Source of the DNA: an uncultured Pseudomonadales bacterium
Lineage (GTDB): Bacteria; Pseudomonadota; Gammaproteobacteria; Pseudomonadales; Azotimanducaceae
Direction: 5' to 3'
Assembly (NCBI GenBank): GCA_943787425.1
Contig: CALSMJ010000001.1
Span: 1,167,271 to 1,231,270, forward strand
DNA length: 64,000 bases
Below the pieces are notes generated by a model. The model did not search any database. It saw only the letters and a program-made list of their open reading frames with translations, and was not told the origin of the DNA. Shown here piece by piece: positions 17,231 to 27,342 of this stretch (the stretch's first letter is position 1; each line of letters starts with the position of its first letter). A program made the position numbers and the translations under genes.

Positions 17231-18457
17231 ATGAACATCGCAATCATTGGTGCCGGCGCTGCGGGGCTTGCCGCGGCGTCCGTTTTGCAGCGCACCCACG
17301 CCGTCACCCTCTTCGAACAAAAGTCTGTCGTCGGTGGTCTATGGCGCACCCAGGACGACTTCAAACACACAGCACTGTATCCCAGCCTACGCAGTAATCT
17401 ACCGGCTGGCTTGATGGCCTTTTTGGATTTTCCATTTCAACGCCATCTCATTCCCCAGCAGGAAGGCGACTATCCTGGACCCGCCGCCGTCGCGGCTTAC
17501 CTTCAGGCCTACGCAGACCATCATCAGCTCACCCAGAAAATACAGTTTAAGGCCGACGTGACGCGGGTTTCGCCCATCGACGAGTCCCAATGGCTGATCG
17601 AGCTGGCGGACAGGCCCGCACAGCGTTTCGATGCGGTGGTCGTCTGCAATGGTCACTATACCCAGCCCAATCGGCCGATTATCGAAGGCGCTTTAGAATC
17701 CGGATTAAAAATCCTGCACGCTAAGGATTATGTCCATCCCGAACCCTACCGAGACCAACGCGTTTTGGTGTGGGGCAGTAAGGCATCGGGCATGGATCTC
17801 GTTCGGGAAATTAGCACAACGGCCAAGCAGGTTTACTGGTGCGGTCATGACCCGGATCTCGAAGCCTTGGTGCGAGATCGACGCAATGTTTCGATTCATA
17901 CCGATCCGATCCGGCTCCACACGGGCGGCGTGCAACTCGCTGACGGCGAACACCTTGCCGGCGTCGATCAGGTGCTGCTCTGCACTGGGTATCAATATCA
18001 GTTCCCCTTTTTGGATGACGCGTTAATCACCATCCAAGACAATCTCATTCACGGCCTGCATCAGCACATCCTGCTTGCCAAACGGCCAACGCTTGCCTTC
18101 ATAGGCCTGCCCTATTTAGTGATCCCCTTCCCGTTGTTTCTGATCCAGAGTCAATGGCTGAACGCCGTCTTCACCGGCCAATTGCAATTGCCTGACGTGC
18201 CGAAATTGATCGCGCTCAGCGAAGCGGCGGTTGCACAGCATCTTGCCAATGCCGCAGCGCCCAGACACTTTCACCGATTGGGCGCAGACCAGCTGCCTTA
18301 CCTTGCGCACTTAATTGAGTCGGCCGCCCTTGCGCCCTTGCCAGAGACTTTTTTAGCGCGGTTAAAAGCCGTGTACGAGATCAAGTTGGCCCATCCGCAA
18401 GATTTCCGGGCCATCGAACTCCCTAGTCAGACGTTCCGCGATCCACTGCCCGCATAA
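17231..18457 (+). CDS. FMO-like FAD/NAD(P)-dependent oxidoreductase
   Basis: Flavin monooxygenase-like protein, 408 aa from ATG 17231, where MNIAIIGAGAAGLAAA is the FAD-binding Rossmann motif. GGLWRTQDD, LYPSLRSNLPAGLMAF, VVVCNGHYTQPNRP (end of the second FAD strand) and VLVWGSKASGMDL (NADPH site, with GSKASG for the usual GxSxSG) follow the flavin-containing monooxygenase layout. Substrates of relatives include amines and sulfides, but none can be assigned here. An in-frame ATG at 17207 is an alternative start. The gene is divergent from fpr, and its end overlaps the next, opposite-strand gene by 35 bases. Confidence 0.82.
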   Translation: MNIAIIGAGAAGLAAASVLQRTHAVTLFEQKSVVGGLWRTQDDFKHTALYPSLRSNLPAGLMAFLDFPFQRHLIPQQEGDYPGPAAVAAYLQAYADHHQLTQKIQFKADVTRVSPIDESQWLIELADRPAQRFDAVVVCNGHYTQPNRPIIEGALESGLKILHAKDYVHPEPYRDQRVLVWGSKASGMDLVREISTTAKQVYWCGHDPDLEALVRDRRNVSIHTDPIRLHTGGVQLADGEHLAGVDQVLLCTGYQYQFPFLDDALITIQDNLIHGLHQHILLAKRPTLAFIGLPYLVIPFPLFLIQSQWLNAVFTGQLQLPDVPKLIALSEAAVAQHLANAAAPRHFHRLGADQLPYLAHLIESAALAPLPETFLARLKAVYEIKLAHPQDFRAIELPSQTFRDPLPA

Positions 18458-19076
18458 AGTCAATATTGCGCGGTGGTCCATCCGGCAGGGGCACTTCAAC
18501 CAGGCGCTCATCGACGTCATCATATTCGAGTCGAAGCGCACGACACATCGTGGCATGCATCTCGTAGGTACAGGTGATGTAGGTCAGCTCAAGAATCGCC
18601 TCATCACTCAATTCGGCTTTTAGGGCAGCAAAGGTTGCGTCGGGCACTCGACCCCCGGACAGCACCAAATCGTCCGTATAGGCCAAAACAGCCCGCTCCA
18701 AGGGCGAGAAGCAGTCACTCGATGCCCAACCCGGAATGGCCGCGATTTGGTCCTCGGAAAAGCCCGCGCCGCGCAAGGCTTTACAATGCTGAGAGAACAC
18801 AAACAAACTGCCCCGGGCATAGCCTGCGCGGGCCTGACCCAACTCACGTAGCTTTGCGCTAATCTTACGTGCCTTACCTCGATAAAATTGAAAGCCCGCG
18901 ACCGCATGCCGAAAACATTCTGGCACCAAGGCGAACACGGTCCACCAGTTTCCGGGCGTCCCGGTGGCGGTGCCGGGTTGCGTGATTGGATCAACCCCTT
19001 CCCCAAACACCGCGTCAAAAACCTGCTGAATATCTTGCTCGGGGGTTTCCCGTCCTACTTGTGCGAGCCGTGGCAT
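18423..19076 (-). CDS. Carboxymuconolactone decarboxylase (AhpD-like) family protein
   Basis: Encodes 217 aa with an AGGAGG ribosome site four bases before the ATG. The helical core FYRGKARKISAKLRELGQARAGYARGSLFVFSQHCKALRGAGFSEDQIAAIP matches the CMD/AhpD fold in short blocks. However, the redox motif CxxC found in true AhpD is not complete: the region reads SLFVFSQHC, with one cysteine and the typical histidine. It is therefore more likely a decarboxylase-like or unknown member than a peroxidase reductant. Total length is about that of macrophage-infectivity-type CMD proteins. Divergent from the esterase gene that follows. Confidence 0.82.
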   Translation of the reverse strand: MPRLAQVGRETPEQDIQQVFDAVFGEGVDPITQPGTATGTPGNWWTVFALVPECFRHAVAGFQFYRGKARKISAKLRELGQARAGYARGSLFVFSQHCKALRGAGFSEDQIAAIPGWASSDCFSPLERAVLAYTDDLVLSGGRVPDATFAALKAELSDEAILELTYITCTYEMHATMCRALRLEYDDVDERLVEVPLPDGPPRNIDFMRAVDRGTSD

Positions 19077-19141
19077 AAAGCCTCCTTTTTGAATTGGATT
19101 ACCTTAAACTTGACCTAGATCATAACGGTAAACGAACACAT

Positions 19142-20290
19142 TTGACTGCCCCGATCTCAGGTTACACTGACCCCCAATTCACGCCCGTCCGCGATGCCTT
19201 TGCCAACCTCTGGGATGGGCCAGAGGTTGGCGCGAGCCTTTGCATTTATTGGCACGATAAAAAGGTTGTCCATCTGTGGGGGGGCTTTGCAGATCTAGCT
19301 CAAACCCGTCCTTGGACCCGTGACACCCTGGTGAACGTTTACTCAACCAGCAAAGGGATCGCCGCTTTAGCCCTCGCGCACCTTGCAGAAACCCGCGCCT
19401 TCAATTACCAAGACCCTGTCAGCGACTATTGGCCGGCGTTTGCAGCCGAGGGCAAAGGGGCCATCACGATTAACCAACTGTTGTCGCATCAAGCAGGGTT
19501 ATGCGCCTTTGAGCAGGATCTAGTGGTTGCGGACTTGTACGACTGGGACGCCATGGTTGCAGCGCTTGCGCGCGGCAAACCGGCGTGGACCCCTGGTCTT
19601 CACGCCGGCTACCATTCGATATCTTGGGGGTTTTTGGCCGGCGCCCTCTGCCATAGCATCACCGGCAAAACACTTGGACAGTACATTCAAGCCCATCTCT
19701 GCACGCCCACCGAGGCCGATTTTCATCTGGGCCTTGACCCTAAAGCGCATGGCCGCTGCGCAGACCTGATCGGGCCCAATCATGCGCGCAACGAGCGCGC
19801 TGGCCGCATAACAGGTCGACAACCCGCAACTGCCATGCCCCGTTCAGATCTTGCCATCAGGACCCAAGAAAACCCCATCATTCGGCCGTATCAAGATGCC
19901 TGTTCCAGCGCCTGGCGCCAGGCGGAGATTCCGGCGTCGAATGGCCATGCCACCGCAGAAGGTCTCGCCAAACTCTACCGCGGCGCCCTGAACAAAACAC
20001 TCATCACAGAGGAGACCCGGCAGCAAGCTTGCGCTCGATCGGTGTCCCAACAACAGGACCTGGTCTTGAATCAGGTCATTGAGCGCAGCCAGGGCGGCTT
20101 CATCCTGAACCCCGGCGCGGGGTTTGGACCCAATCAACAGGCTTTTGGGCACAATGGCGCGGGGGGGTCATCGGCCTTTGCCGACCCGGAATCACAAGTC
20201 GCCTTTGCCTATGTCATGAATCAGATGCAGCCTGACCGCACCCAACCCCGAGCGCCGAATCTCGCAGAAGTGTTCTTCAATTGCTTATAA
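19142..20290 (+). CDS. Serine hydrolase, class C beta-lactamase fold (EstB-like esterase)
   Basis: About 382 aa from TTG 19142; the frame is open from TTG 19094, and neither start has a strong ribosome site. From 19142 the protein begins MTAPISGYTDPQFTPVRDAF, the usual start of family VIII carboxylesterases. Motifs: S68-T-S-K71 (nucleophile and base), YHSISWG with the conserved tyrosine, and FGHNGAGGSSAFADP near the C-terminus. No export signal is seen, which argues for an intracellular esterase rather than a secreted beta-lactamase. The AAGGAGG next to its 5' end belongs to the divergent gene. Confidence 0.85.
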   Translation: MTAPISGYTDPQFTPVRDAFANLWDGPEVGASLCIYWHDKKVVHLWGGFADLAQTRPWTRDTLVNVYSTSKGIAALALAHLAETRAFNYQDPVSDYWPAFAAEGKGAITINQLLSHQAGLCAFEQDLVVADLYDWDAMVAALARGKPAWTPGLHAGYHSISWGFLAGALCHSITGKTLGQYIQAHLCTPTEADFHLGLDPKAHGRCADLIGPNHARNERAGRITGRQPATAMPRSDLAIRTQENPIIRPYQDACSSAWRQAEIPASNGHATAEGLAKLYRGALNKTLITEETRQQACARSVSQQQDLVLNQVIERSQGGFILNPGAGFGPNQQAFGHNGAGGSSAFADPESQVAFAYVMNQMQPDRTQPRAPNLAEVFFNCL

Positions 20291-20291
20291 T
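20286..20291 (+). promoter_or_regulatory. Candidate -10 box for the aquaporin gene
   Basis: TATAAT overlaps the stop codon of the esterase gene, 88 bases before the aquaporin start. The -35 region is weak. Position and the perfect hexamer are the only support. Confidence 0.35.
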
Positions 20292-20378
20292 GCGCTACCA
20301 AGAAGGGCGCGACATTGGCCCGACGCGGCGCAGTCGCATTGCAATAAAACATTCCATCTCAGAGCCGAGGAGTGATTC

Positions 20379-21032
20379 GTGCGCAATCAATTAATCGCAG
20401 AGGCAATCGGAACTTTTTTCCTGCTGGCAACGGTTGTTGGCTCGGGCGTCATGGCGGAAACCTTAGCAGGCGGGAATGATGCGCTTGCCCTGCTCGGCAA
20501 CACGCTGGCAACGGGTGCCATTTTGATTGTTCTGATCACGGCACTTGGACCCATCTCCGGCGCGCATTTTAATCCCGCGGTAACCCTTTCTATGCTCCTG
20601 CTGAAAAGAATCACCCGGCCTGAGGCGGTGTGTTACATCTGCGTTCAAATCCTTGCCGGGATTCTCGGCGTCTTGGCGGCGCATTTTATGTTTGAGCTTG
20701 ATTTACTCCAGTTCTCAGAACGATCTCGAACCGGGGCGTCGCAATGGTTCTCTGAAGGCCTTGCAACCTTTGGTCTCGTCATGACCATTATTGCGACCAG
20801 TCGATTCAGACCCGACTTTGTTGCCACTGCGGTGGGGCTTTACATTACTGCAGCCTACTGGTTTACCGCCTCTACGTCCTTTGCAAATCCGGCGGTGACG
20901 CTGGCACGGAGCCTAACCAATACCTTTAGCGGCATACAGCCCGATCACGCGGGGATGTTCATTGTGATGCAATTGCTTGGCGCACTGCTTGCTACCGTTT
21001 GCCTGCAGCGACTCCTGAAAGATCACCAGTAG
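20379..21032 (+). CDS. MIP-family channel (aquaporin-like) lacking the filter arginine
   Basis: Six-helix membrane channel, 217 aa, GTG start with AGGAG upstream. The two half-helix motifs are FNPAVT (NPA at 65-67) and FANPAVT (NPA at 170-172). In water and glycerol channels the residue after the second NPA is the arginine of the aromatic/arginine filter; here it is Val173. This combination is found in the AqpS-like group, some of which sit in arsenic operons and pass arsenite or methylated arsenic. No ars gene is next to it here, so the substrate is open. A wider pore than in classical aquaporins is the expected consequence. Confidence 0.9.
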   Translation: MRNQLIAEAIGTFFLLATVVGSGVMAETLAGGNDALALLGNTLATGAILIVLITALGPISGAHFNPAVTLSMLLLKRITRPEAVCYICVQILAGILGVLAAHFMFELDLLQFSERSRTGASQWFSEGLATFGLVMTIIATSRFRPDFVATAVGLYITAAYWFTASTSFANPAVTLARSLTNTFSGIQPDHAGMFIVMQLLGALLATVCLQRLLKDHQ

Positions 21033-21125
21033 CGTTACGTACAATCTTGCCAACGCCCTTGCAGAAGCGGGCGTCGCCGGTCAACATAGCGCCCGTTAAT
21101 ATCTTAAACGTCTGATCAGTTCCAA

Positions 21126-22148
21126 ATGAAAGAATATTTCTTTAAACGCCTTTTGTTGATTCCGCCAACGCTTCTGGGCGTGACCATTATTGTCTTCGCC
21201 ATTACAAGACTGGTGCCGGGCGGCCCGCTGGAGCGCGCCATTATGGAGTCCCAGATGATGGATGCCTCAAGTAGCGGCTTTTCACAAAGCGCAGGCCAAG
21301 GCATGGCGATCTCCGAGGCACAGCTCGAACAGCTCAAAGCCTATTACGGCTTTGATAAACCCGTGATTGAGAGCTACCTCATTTGGACCGGCAAAGTGCT
21401 TACCGGGGATTTAGGCGCGTCCTACCGTTATAACGAACCGGTTTGGGATGTCATCAAAGCCCGATTCCCAGTCTCGATCTATTACGGGCTGATTACGCTG
21501 GTCTTGACCTATTTGGTGTGTATACCGCTGGGAGTTTTAAAAGCCGTTCGGCACCGAACCGCGGTGGACACCTTCTCATCAATCCTCATTTTTATCGGTT
21601 ATGCCATTCCCGGCTATGCTCTGGGTTCTTTGTTACTGTTGTATTTTTCGGTTCGTTTGGAATGGCTCCCAATGGGCGGTTTTGTCAGTTTTACCTTTGA
21701 AGATAAAACTTTGTCTGGCCAGATACTGGACCTACTCGAGCACTCAGCCCTGCCGCTGATTTGCTATATGGTCGGTAGCTTTGCGCTCGTCACCCTGCTT
21801 TTAAAAAACCACCTAATGGACAATTTAGCCGCCGACTATGTTCGCACCGCCATTGCGAAAGGTGTCTCGTTTCGGCAGTCGGTGTTGAAGCACGCCCTTC
21901 GAAACTCACTCATTCCGATTGCGACGACTTTTGGGCAAAATATCACCTTGTTGGTGGGCGGGTCTTTCCTGATTGAATCCATCTTCGATATTGATGGCTT
22001 TGGCCTGCTGGGATTAACCTCGATCCTCGATCGAGACTATCCTGTTGTTATGGGTGTTGTGCTGTTGAGCAGTCTGCTGCTGCTGATTGGCAACATCTTA
22101 TCGGACATCTTGGTCGCCCTGGTGGACCCTAGGATTCGGTTTCAATAG
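21126..22148 (+). CDS. yejB: Peptide ABC importer permease, YejB-like
   Basis: Inner-membrane permease of 340 aa. It has the N-terminal helix followed by TRLVPGGPLERAIME, a large periplasmic loop up to about residue 110, and the C-terminal EAA-type loop (YVRTAIAKGVSFRQSVLKHALRN in part). The PGGP-ERAIM feature and long loop are characteristic of YejB rather than DppB or OppB. It would form the heterodimer with the YejE gene two bases downstream. The E. coli Yej system takes up peptides such as microcin C; related systems take up muropeptides. A compact inverted repeat (GGGCG...CGCCC) lies in the leader near 21070-21095. Confidence 0.92.
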   Translation: MKEYFFKRLLLIPPTLLGVTIIVFAITRLVPGGPLERAIMESQMMDASSSGFSQSAGQGMAISEAQLEQLKAYYGFDKPVIESYLIWTGKVLTGDLGASYRYNEPVWDVIKARFPVSIYYGLITLVLTYLVCIPLGVLKAVRHRTAVDTFSSILIFIGYAIPGYALGSLLLLYFSVRLEWLPMGGFVSFTFEDKTLSGQILDLLEHSALPLICYMVGSFALVTLLLKNHLMDNLAADYVRTAIAKGVSFRQSVLKHALRNSLIPIATTFGQNITLLVGGSFLIESIFDIDGFGLLGLTSILDRDYPVVMGVVLLSSLLLLIGNILSDILVALVDPRIRFQ

Positions 22149-22150
22149 CA

Positions 22151-23218
22151 ATGTTCAACTTTAACCCCCAAACTCAAAAAAAGCTGGCCCGTTTCAGAAA
22201 AATTAAACTGGGGTATTACAGCTTTATTGTGCTCAGCGTGATGCTGGCGCTGTTAGCCATTGCGGAACTGCTGGTCAACAGCCGAGCCCTGGTTGTGCAG
22301 TATGAGGGCACCCTGTATTTCCCGACCTATACCGACTTTCATCCCGGCACCGACTTTGGTCTTGATTACGCTTATGAGACCAATTATCGAGATCTCGCCG
22401 CACAGTTTGACAAGACAGCTTCCTCGAACTGGGTGATCATGCCCCTCGTGCCTTACAACGCCTATGAAAACGATGCGACCGATTCAATTATGCGACCGGA
22501 AGCCCCGAATGCGGCGCGCCAGCACTACCTAGGAACGGATACAACCAGTCGAGATATTCTGGCGCGCTTGGTTTACGGAACGCGAACCGCGCTGCTGTTT
22601 GCTTTTGCGTTTATGGTGAGTGTCTACTTGATCGGCATCATGATTGGTTGCGCCATGGGTTATTTTGGCGGGCTATTTGATTTGGGGTTTCAGCGGATTA
22701 TTGAGATCTGGTCCAATATCCCCTTTTTATACATGGTGATTATTGTGTTCTCTGTCATTCCCGCAGAGGCCTCCATCCCAGCGCGCATCACACTTTTGTT
22801 ACTGGTCATGGTTCTGTTTAGTTGGACCAGCATGACCTATTACATGCGGACCGAGACCTACAAAGAAAAGTCCCGAGACTATGTCGCCGCCGCTCGTATT
22901 ATTGGCGCATCGACCCAGCGCATCATCTTCACCCACATCCTGCCCAATGTGCTGTCAACGTTGGTGACCTTTATGCCATTTACCATTGTCTCCGCAATCG
23001 CTGCCATTACGGCGCTTGATTTCTTAGGATTTGGTCTGCCGGTCCCAACGCCAAGCCTAGGCGAGCTCTTGAAGCAGGGCACCGCCAACCTTCGAACCGC
23101 ACCTTGGATCGTCACCGCCGCCTTCGGCACGCTGGTCCTGATTTTGAGCCTCGTGACGTTTATCGGTGAGGCAATTCGAGAATCTTTTGATCCGAAACAA
23201 TTTACTTTATATCGGTAA
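22151..23218 (+). CDS. yejE: Peptide ABC importer permease, YejE-like
   Basis: 355 aa, second permease of the importer. The N-terminus has KLARFRKIKLGYYSF, then a long periplasmic segment (about 45-135) ending in RQHYLGTDTTSRDILARL, the DppC/YejE signature. The cytoplasmic EAA loop is DYVAAARIIGASTQRIIFTHILPN. TALDFLGFGLPVPTPSLGELL is the family C-terminal motif. Five transmembrane helices follow the N-terminal one. It starts two bases after yejB and is followed by the binding-protein gene, so all are probably cotranscribed. Confidence 0.93.
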   Translation: MFNFNPQTQKKLARFRKIKLGYYSFIVLSVMLALLAIAELLVNSRALVVQYEGTLYFPTYTDFHPGTDFGLDYAYETNYRDLAAQFDKTASSNWVIMPLVPYNAYENDATDSIMRPEAPNAARQHYLGTDTTSRDILARLVYGTRTALLFAFAFMVSVYLIGIMIGCAMGYFGGLFDLGFQRIIEIWSNIPFLYMVIIVFSVIPAEASIPARITLLLLVMVLFSWTSMTYYMRTETYKEKSRDYVAAARIIGASTQRIIFTHILPNVLSTLVTFMPFTIVSAIAAITALDFLGFGLPVPTPSLGELLKQGTANLRTAPWIVTAAFGTLVLILSLVTFIGEAIRESFDPKQFTLYR

Positions 23219-23224
23219 CCCACT

Positions 23225-25174
23225 ATGACGATAAACCGCTTTGCATTAACCCTTATCACTGTAATCCTTATGGGCTGCGGATCTGACCAAGACGCAACAG
23301 AGGCGCTCCCCAGCATCGACAATACCGCAGAGGTCTTGGCTTTTTATGAGACCCATGCCGATTTTTTTCGATCCGGGTCAATCGACGACTTGCCGCAGGA
23401 TTTAGTCTGGGAAGATGGTGCGCATCTGCCGGAAGTCGGTAGCCCTGATGCGAAAAAAGGGGGTACCGAGTATGTCCGACTAGCGGATTTCCCGCGCACT
23501 TTGAGAACCGTTGGACCAGACTCAAACGGTAGTTTCAGGCCATGGATTTTAGACTCCACCAGCATGGCGCTGGCCCATCGCCATCCTGATACCCTCGATT
23601 ACTTTCCCGGTCTTGCGCTGCGGTGGGCTGTGGACGCGGATTCAAAATCGGTCTTTGTTGAACTCGACCCCAAAGCGACCTGGTCCGACGGCGTGCCCAT
23701 TACAGCCGATGATTATCGCTTTACCTTTTGGTTTTTTAGGACGCGCTACATTACGGCGCCCTGGTACAACAACTGGTATGAGAGCCAGTACACCGGTATC
23801 ACGAAATACAGCGACCACCTTATTTCAATTTCAATCCCAGAACTCAAACCGGATACCGATTCTAAAGTCTTGGAATTAAGGCCCCTGCCTCAACACTTTT
23901 ACAAAGAGGTCGGGGAGGATTTCCTTGAGCGCTATCAATGGCGTTTTGCCCCAACGACCGCGGCCTACATCTTAAAAGATGAAGATTTAAAAAAAGGTCG
24001 ATCCGTCCGGTTAACCCGAGATCCAAATTGGTGGGCGGCTGATAAGAAGCATTGGCGTTATCGGTTCAACATCGACAACATTCATTTGATGGTGATTCGA
24101 GACACCGCAAAAGTTTTTGAGGCTTTTAAACGCGGCGATATCGATCAATTCGGGCTGAATCTCGCCGAGTTCTGGTACGAGAAACTCCCTGCGACCGATC
24201 CGGATGTTGCTGCCGGTTATATTGAGCGAAAATGGTTCTTTAACGAGCGCCCGAGACCCCCCTATGGCTTGTGGATCAACACCCATCAGCCCCTACTGGA
24301 TGACCAAAATATCCGGCTTGGTATTCAGCATGCAACCAACTGGCAATTGGTCATCGACCAATTTTTCAGAGGCGACTACAGTCGCTTAAATACCGCGAAC
24401 GACGGTTATGGCCCCTACAGTCATCCCGATATTAAGGCCAGAGCGTTTGATATAGAGCGCGCGGTGGCCTATTTTGAAACCGCAGGCTTTAATCAACGAG
24501 GACCCGACGGCATTCTACAGCGCGCAGATGGCACCCGGCTGGCCTTTACCCTGTCATCGGGTTATGAAGCGCTAAAAGACGTGCTGACGATTTTGAAAGA
24601 AGAGGCCGCGAAAGCCGGGCTTGAATTTCGGGTTGAAGTATTAGATGCCACGGCCGGCTGGAAAAAGGTTCAAGAAAAACAGCATGACATTCATTTTTCA
24701 GCCTTTGGTTACAGCTTGGAACTTTATCCAAGGTTTTGGGAGACCTTCCATTCCGACAATGCCTATGACAAAGCTTTTTTAGACACCGGCGAGATTAATC
24801 CGGATCGCAAGCCAAAACCCCAGACCAACAACTTAGAGACCCTCGCGATCCAGCAGATGGATGATTGGATCATTCAATATCGAACCGAATCGAGCGCCGC
24901 GGCAATGGTGACATTGGCCCACCAAATGAGCGAACTACACCATGACTACGCTTCATTTGTACCTGGGTTTTACTCTGGATTTTTTCGACTGGGTCATTGG
25001 CGATGGATTCGATATCCAGAGCACTTCAGTTACAAACACGCCTCAGGATCGCAAGAATACTTCGTGCACTGGGTCGATGAAGCAATCAAGACAGAAACCC
25101 TGGCGGCTAAGGACTCGGGCGTAACCTTCCCCGTGCAACTTCGAATCTTCGATCAGCATCGGAAAACGCCTTAG
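23225..25174 (+). CDS. yejA: Peptide-binding lipoprotein of the Yej importer
   Basis: Extracytoplasmic solute-binding protein (SBP family 5), 649 aa. It carries a lipoprotein signal: a hydrophobic run and LMGC lipobox with Cys19, so it is anchored to a membrane rather than free in the periplasm as in E. coli YejA. Family motifs are [18 protein letters not shown] and the central [21 protein letters not shown]. In this operon the binding protein follows the permeases rather than preceding them. Its stop overlaps the first ATPase start (TAGTG). Confidence 0.92.
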   Translation: MTINRFALTLITVILMGCGSDQDATEALPSIDNTAEVLAFYETHADFFRSGSIDDLPQDLVWEDGAHLPEVGSPDAKKGGTEYVRLADFPRTLRTVGPDSNGSFRPWILDSTSMALAHRHPDTLDYFPGLALRWAVDADSKSVFVELDPKATWSDGVPITADDYRFTFWFFRTRYITAPWYNNWYESQYTGITKYSDHLISISIPELKPDTDSKVLELRPLPQHFYKEVGEDFLERYQWRFAPTTAAYILKDEDLKKGRSVRLTRDPNWWAADKKHWRYRFNIDNIHLMVIRDTAKVFEAFKRGDIDQFGLNLAEFWYEKLPATDPDVAAGYIERKWFFNERPRPPYGLWINTHQPLLDDQNIRLGIQHATNWQLVIDQFFRGDYSRLNTANDGYGPYSHPDIKARAFDIERAVAYFETAGFNQRGPDGILQRADGTRLAFTLSSGYEALKDVLTILKEEAAKAGLEFRVEVLDATAGWKKVQEKQHDIHFSAFGYSLELYPRFWETFHSDNAYDKAFLDTGEINPDRKPKPQTNNLETLAIQQMDDWIIQYRTESSAAAMVTLAHQMSELHHDYASFVPGFYSGFFRLGHWRWIRYPEHFSYKHASGSQEYFVHWVDEAIKTETLAAKDSGVTFPVQLRIFDQHRKTP

Positions 25175-26151
25175 TGACCGCGCCACTGCTCTCAGTTACC
25201 GGCCTCGTCACTGAGTTTCAGACCGACGAGGGTCTGGTTCGCGCTGTCGATGGCGTGAGTTTTGACTTACCCCCTGGCGGCACGCTGGGCATTGTTGGCG
25301 AATCCGGCTGCGGGAAGAGCGTCACAGCCCTATCTATCATGGGCTTATTGCCCCGACCTAACGGCAACATTCGATCGGGCGAGATCAATTACCACGGTGA
25401 GGACCTCGCTGCAGCGGACAATGCCCGCCTGCAACGCATCCGCGGCAATGAAATCTCCATGGTCTTTCAAGAGCCAATGACGGCGCTCAATCCAGTACAC
25501 ACCATTGGCCGACAGCTCACAGAAGTCGTGGCCCTCCACACTGATCAAACCCCTGCTGAGCAAATTAGAACCGCCGTTGCCATGCTTGAGCGCGTTGGGA
25601 TACCCGCGCCTGAACTTAGAATGACCGAGTATCCGCATCAACTATCCGGCGGCATGCGACAGCGGGTCGTGATTGCGATTGCGTTAATTTGCGAGCCGCG
25701 TCTGTTGATCGCAGATGAACCAACAACTGCGTTGGACGTCACCATCCAGGCCCAAATCTTGGACCTCATTTCTGCCTTACAACAAGACTTTGGTATGGCG
25801 ATGATTATGATCACCCACGACTTGGGGGTGATCGCTGAGACCTGCGAGCAAGTGGTTGTGATGTACGCCGGTCAGGTTGTTGAGCAAGGATCCGTTTTTG
25901 ATATTTTTGATCGCCCACAGCACCCCTACACCCAAGGGTTACTCCGATCGATCCCAAAGCTCACCGACACGCCAAAGCAACCACTGGACATCATCCCGGG
26001 CATGGTGCCGAGTCTGCACGACTTACCGGCTGGCTGCCGGTTTGCAAACCGCTGCCAACACAGAACCGCTGAATGTGATCACGCAGGACTGACCCTTGAG
26101 ACCGTTACAGATGATCACAGCGTGCGGTGTTTGAAATGGCGGCAACTATGA
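25174..26151 (+). CDS. Peptide ABC importer ATPase 1 (DppD/OppD-like)
   Basis: 325-aa ATP-binding subunit with GTG start sharing one base with the yejA stop. Walker A is GESGCGKS (42-49), the signature is LSGGMRQR, Walker B is [13 protein letters not shown], and the switch histidine is in ITHDLG. The C-terminal oligopeptide-type extension has a four-cysteine region ([16 protein letters not shown]), which in OppD/DppD proteins binds an Fe-S cluster. In E. coli the two ATPase halves are fused as YejF; here they are separate genes with an ATGA overlap. Confidence 0.94.
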   Translation: MTAPLLSVTGLVTEFQTDEGLVRAVDGVSFDLPPGGTLGIVGESGCGKSVTALSIMGLLPRPNGNIRSGEINYHGEDLAAADNARLQRIRGNEISMVFQEPMTALNPVHTIGRQLTEVVALHTDQTPAEQIRTAVAMLERVGIPAPELRMTEYPHQLSGGMRQRVVIAIALICEPRLLIADEPTTALDVTIQAQILDLISALQQDFGMAMIMITHDLGVIAETCEQVVVMYAGQVVEQGSVFDIFDRPQHPYTQGLLRSIPKLTDTPKQPLDIIPGMVPSLHDLPAGCRFANRCQHRTAECDHAGLTLETVTDDHSVRCLKWRQL

Positions 26152-27122
26152 GCGCGCCACTGCTTGAGGTACGCGACCTTAAAATGCATTTCCCTGTGAA
26201 ATCCGGATTTTTCAGCCGGGCCAAGGCCCGGAACTTTGCCGTCGATGGCGTGAACTTGACCATCAATCCAGGAGAAACCCTAGGACTGGTGGGCGAATCA
26301 GGTTGTGGAAAATCAACCCTCGGGCGGTGCATCAGCCGGTTGTATGAACCCACCGCAGGTGAGATTTTATTTAAGGGCGCCAACCTTGCGGGGATGCGTC
26401 ATCGGCAACTTTTGCCGTATCGACAGAACATTCAAATGATTTTTCAAGATCCGATGGAATCTTTGAACGCCCGCCATACGGTCGGCGAAATTCTAGAGGA
26501 ACCCTTTCTCATTCACGGCATTGGCAACGCGCAAACCCGCCGTCAAGCTGTGTCAAAGCTGCTCGACACGGTTGGGCTACCCGGGCGTTCTGCGTCACGC
26601 TACCCGTTTGAATTTTCAGGCGGACAACGCCAACGCATTGGTATTGCGCGCGCGATCGCGCTCAAGCCCGAGCTCATTATTTGTGATGAGCCTGTTTCAG
26701 CGCTGGATGTCTCGATTCAAAGTCAGATTTTGAATCTGTTGATGGATCTACAGAAAGAATTCAATCTTGCTTACCTTTTTATCGCACACGATCTGGCCGT
26801 CGTGAAACATATCTCAGACCGCGTTGCGATTATGTATTTGGGTAAAATTGTGGAGCAAGCCAGCAGCGATGATATGTATCACCGCCCGTTTCATCCTTAT
26901 ACGCAATCCTTAATTTCCGCCATTCCGATCCCTGACCCGCATCACACCGCGACGCGGATATTGCTGAAGGGCGACGTGCCGTCGCCCATTTCGCCGCCCT
27001 CGGGCTGTGCGTTTCACACCCGATGCCCCAAGGCGCAGGCGTCGTGCCAACACGATGCGCCAATCCTTAAAACGCTCGCACCAGAACACATTGCAGCCTG
27101 CCATTTTGCTGCCGCACCTTGA
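26148..27122 (+). CDS. Peptide ABC importer ATPase 2 (DppF/OppF-like)
   Basis: 324-aa ATP-binding subunit. The ATG at 26148 overlaps the previous stop (ATGA); a TTG seven codons earlier is less likely. Walker A is GESGCGKST (49-57), the signature is [14 protein letters not shown], Walker B is [12 protein letters not shown], and IAHDLAVV contains the switch histidine. The C-terminal [16 protein letters not shown] is the cysteine-rich oligopeptide extension. With ATPase 1 it makes the heterodimeric motor that replaces fused YejF. It ends the transport operon; a 220-base gap follows. Confidence 0.94.
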   Translation: MSAPLLEVRDLKMHFPVKSGFFSRAKARNFAVDGVNLTINPGETLGLVGESGCGKSTLGRCISRLYEPTAGEILFKGANLAGMRHRQLLPYRQNIQMIFQDPMESLNARHTVGEILEEPFLIHGIGNAQTRRQAVSKLLDTVGLPGRSASRYPFEFSGGQRQRIGIARAIALKPELIICDEPVSALDVSIQSQILNLLMDLQKEFNLAYLFIAHDLAVVKHISDRVAIMYLGKIVEQASSDDMYHRPFHPYTQSLISAIPIPDPHHTATRILLKGDVPSPISPPSGCAFHTRCPKAQASCQHDAPILKTLAPEHIAACHFAAAP

Positions 27123-27342
27123 CGGGTTCGATTGACTTGTCCTCATCCGAGATCCATCGCCTCGGCAGCCCCCACGCCGCAGCGGCGATCAACGCGTTCG
27201 TCTGACAGCGGCTCAATCTCCTTTGAACGTCCATTTTTTGCGTACTGAGGCGATGCGTCTCGGGGCTTTTACGGTATCATTCGACTTTTAGCACCCCGAT
27301 CAACATTGGATCCCATCACTCGTCAGCGAGAGGACAACGCCC

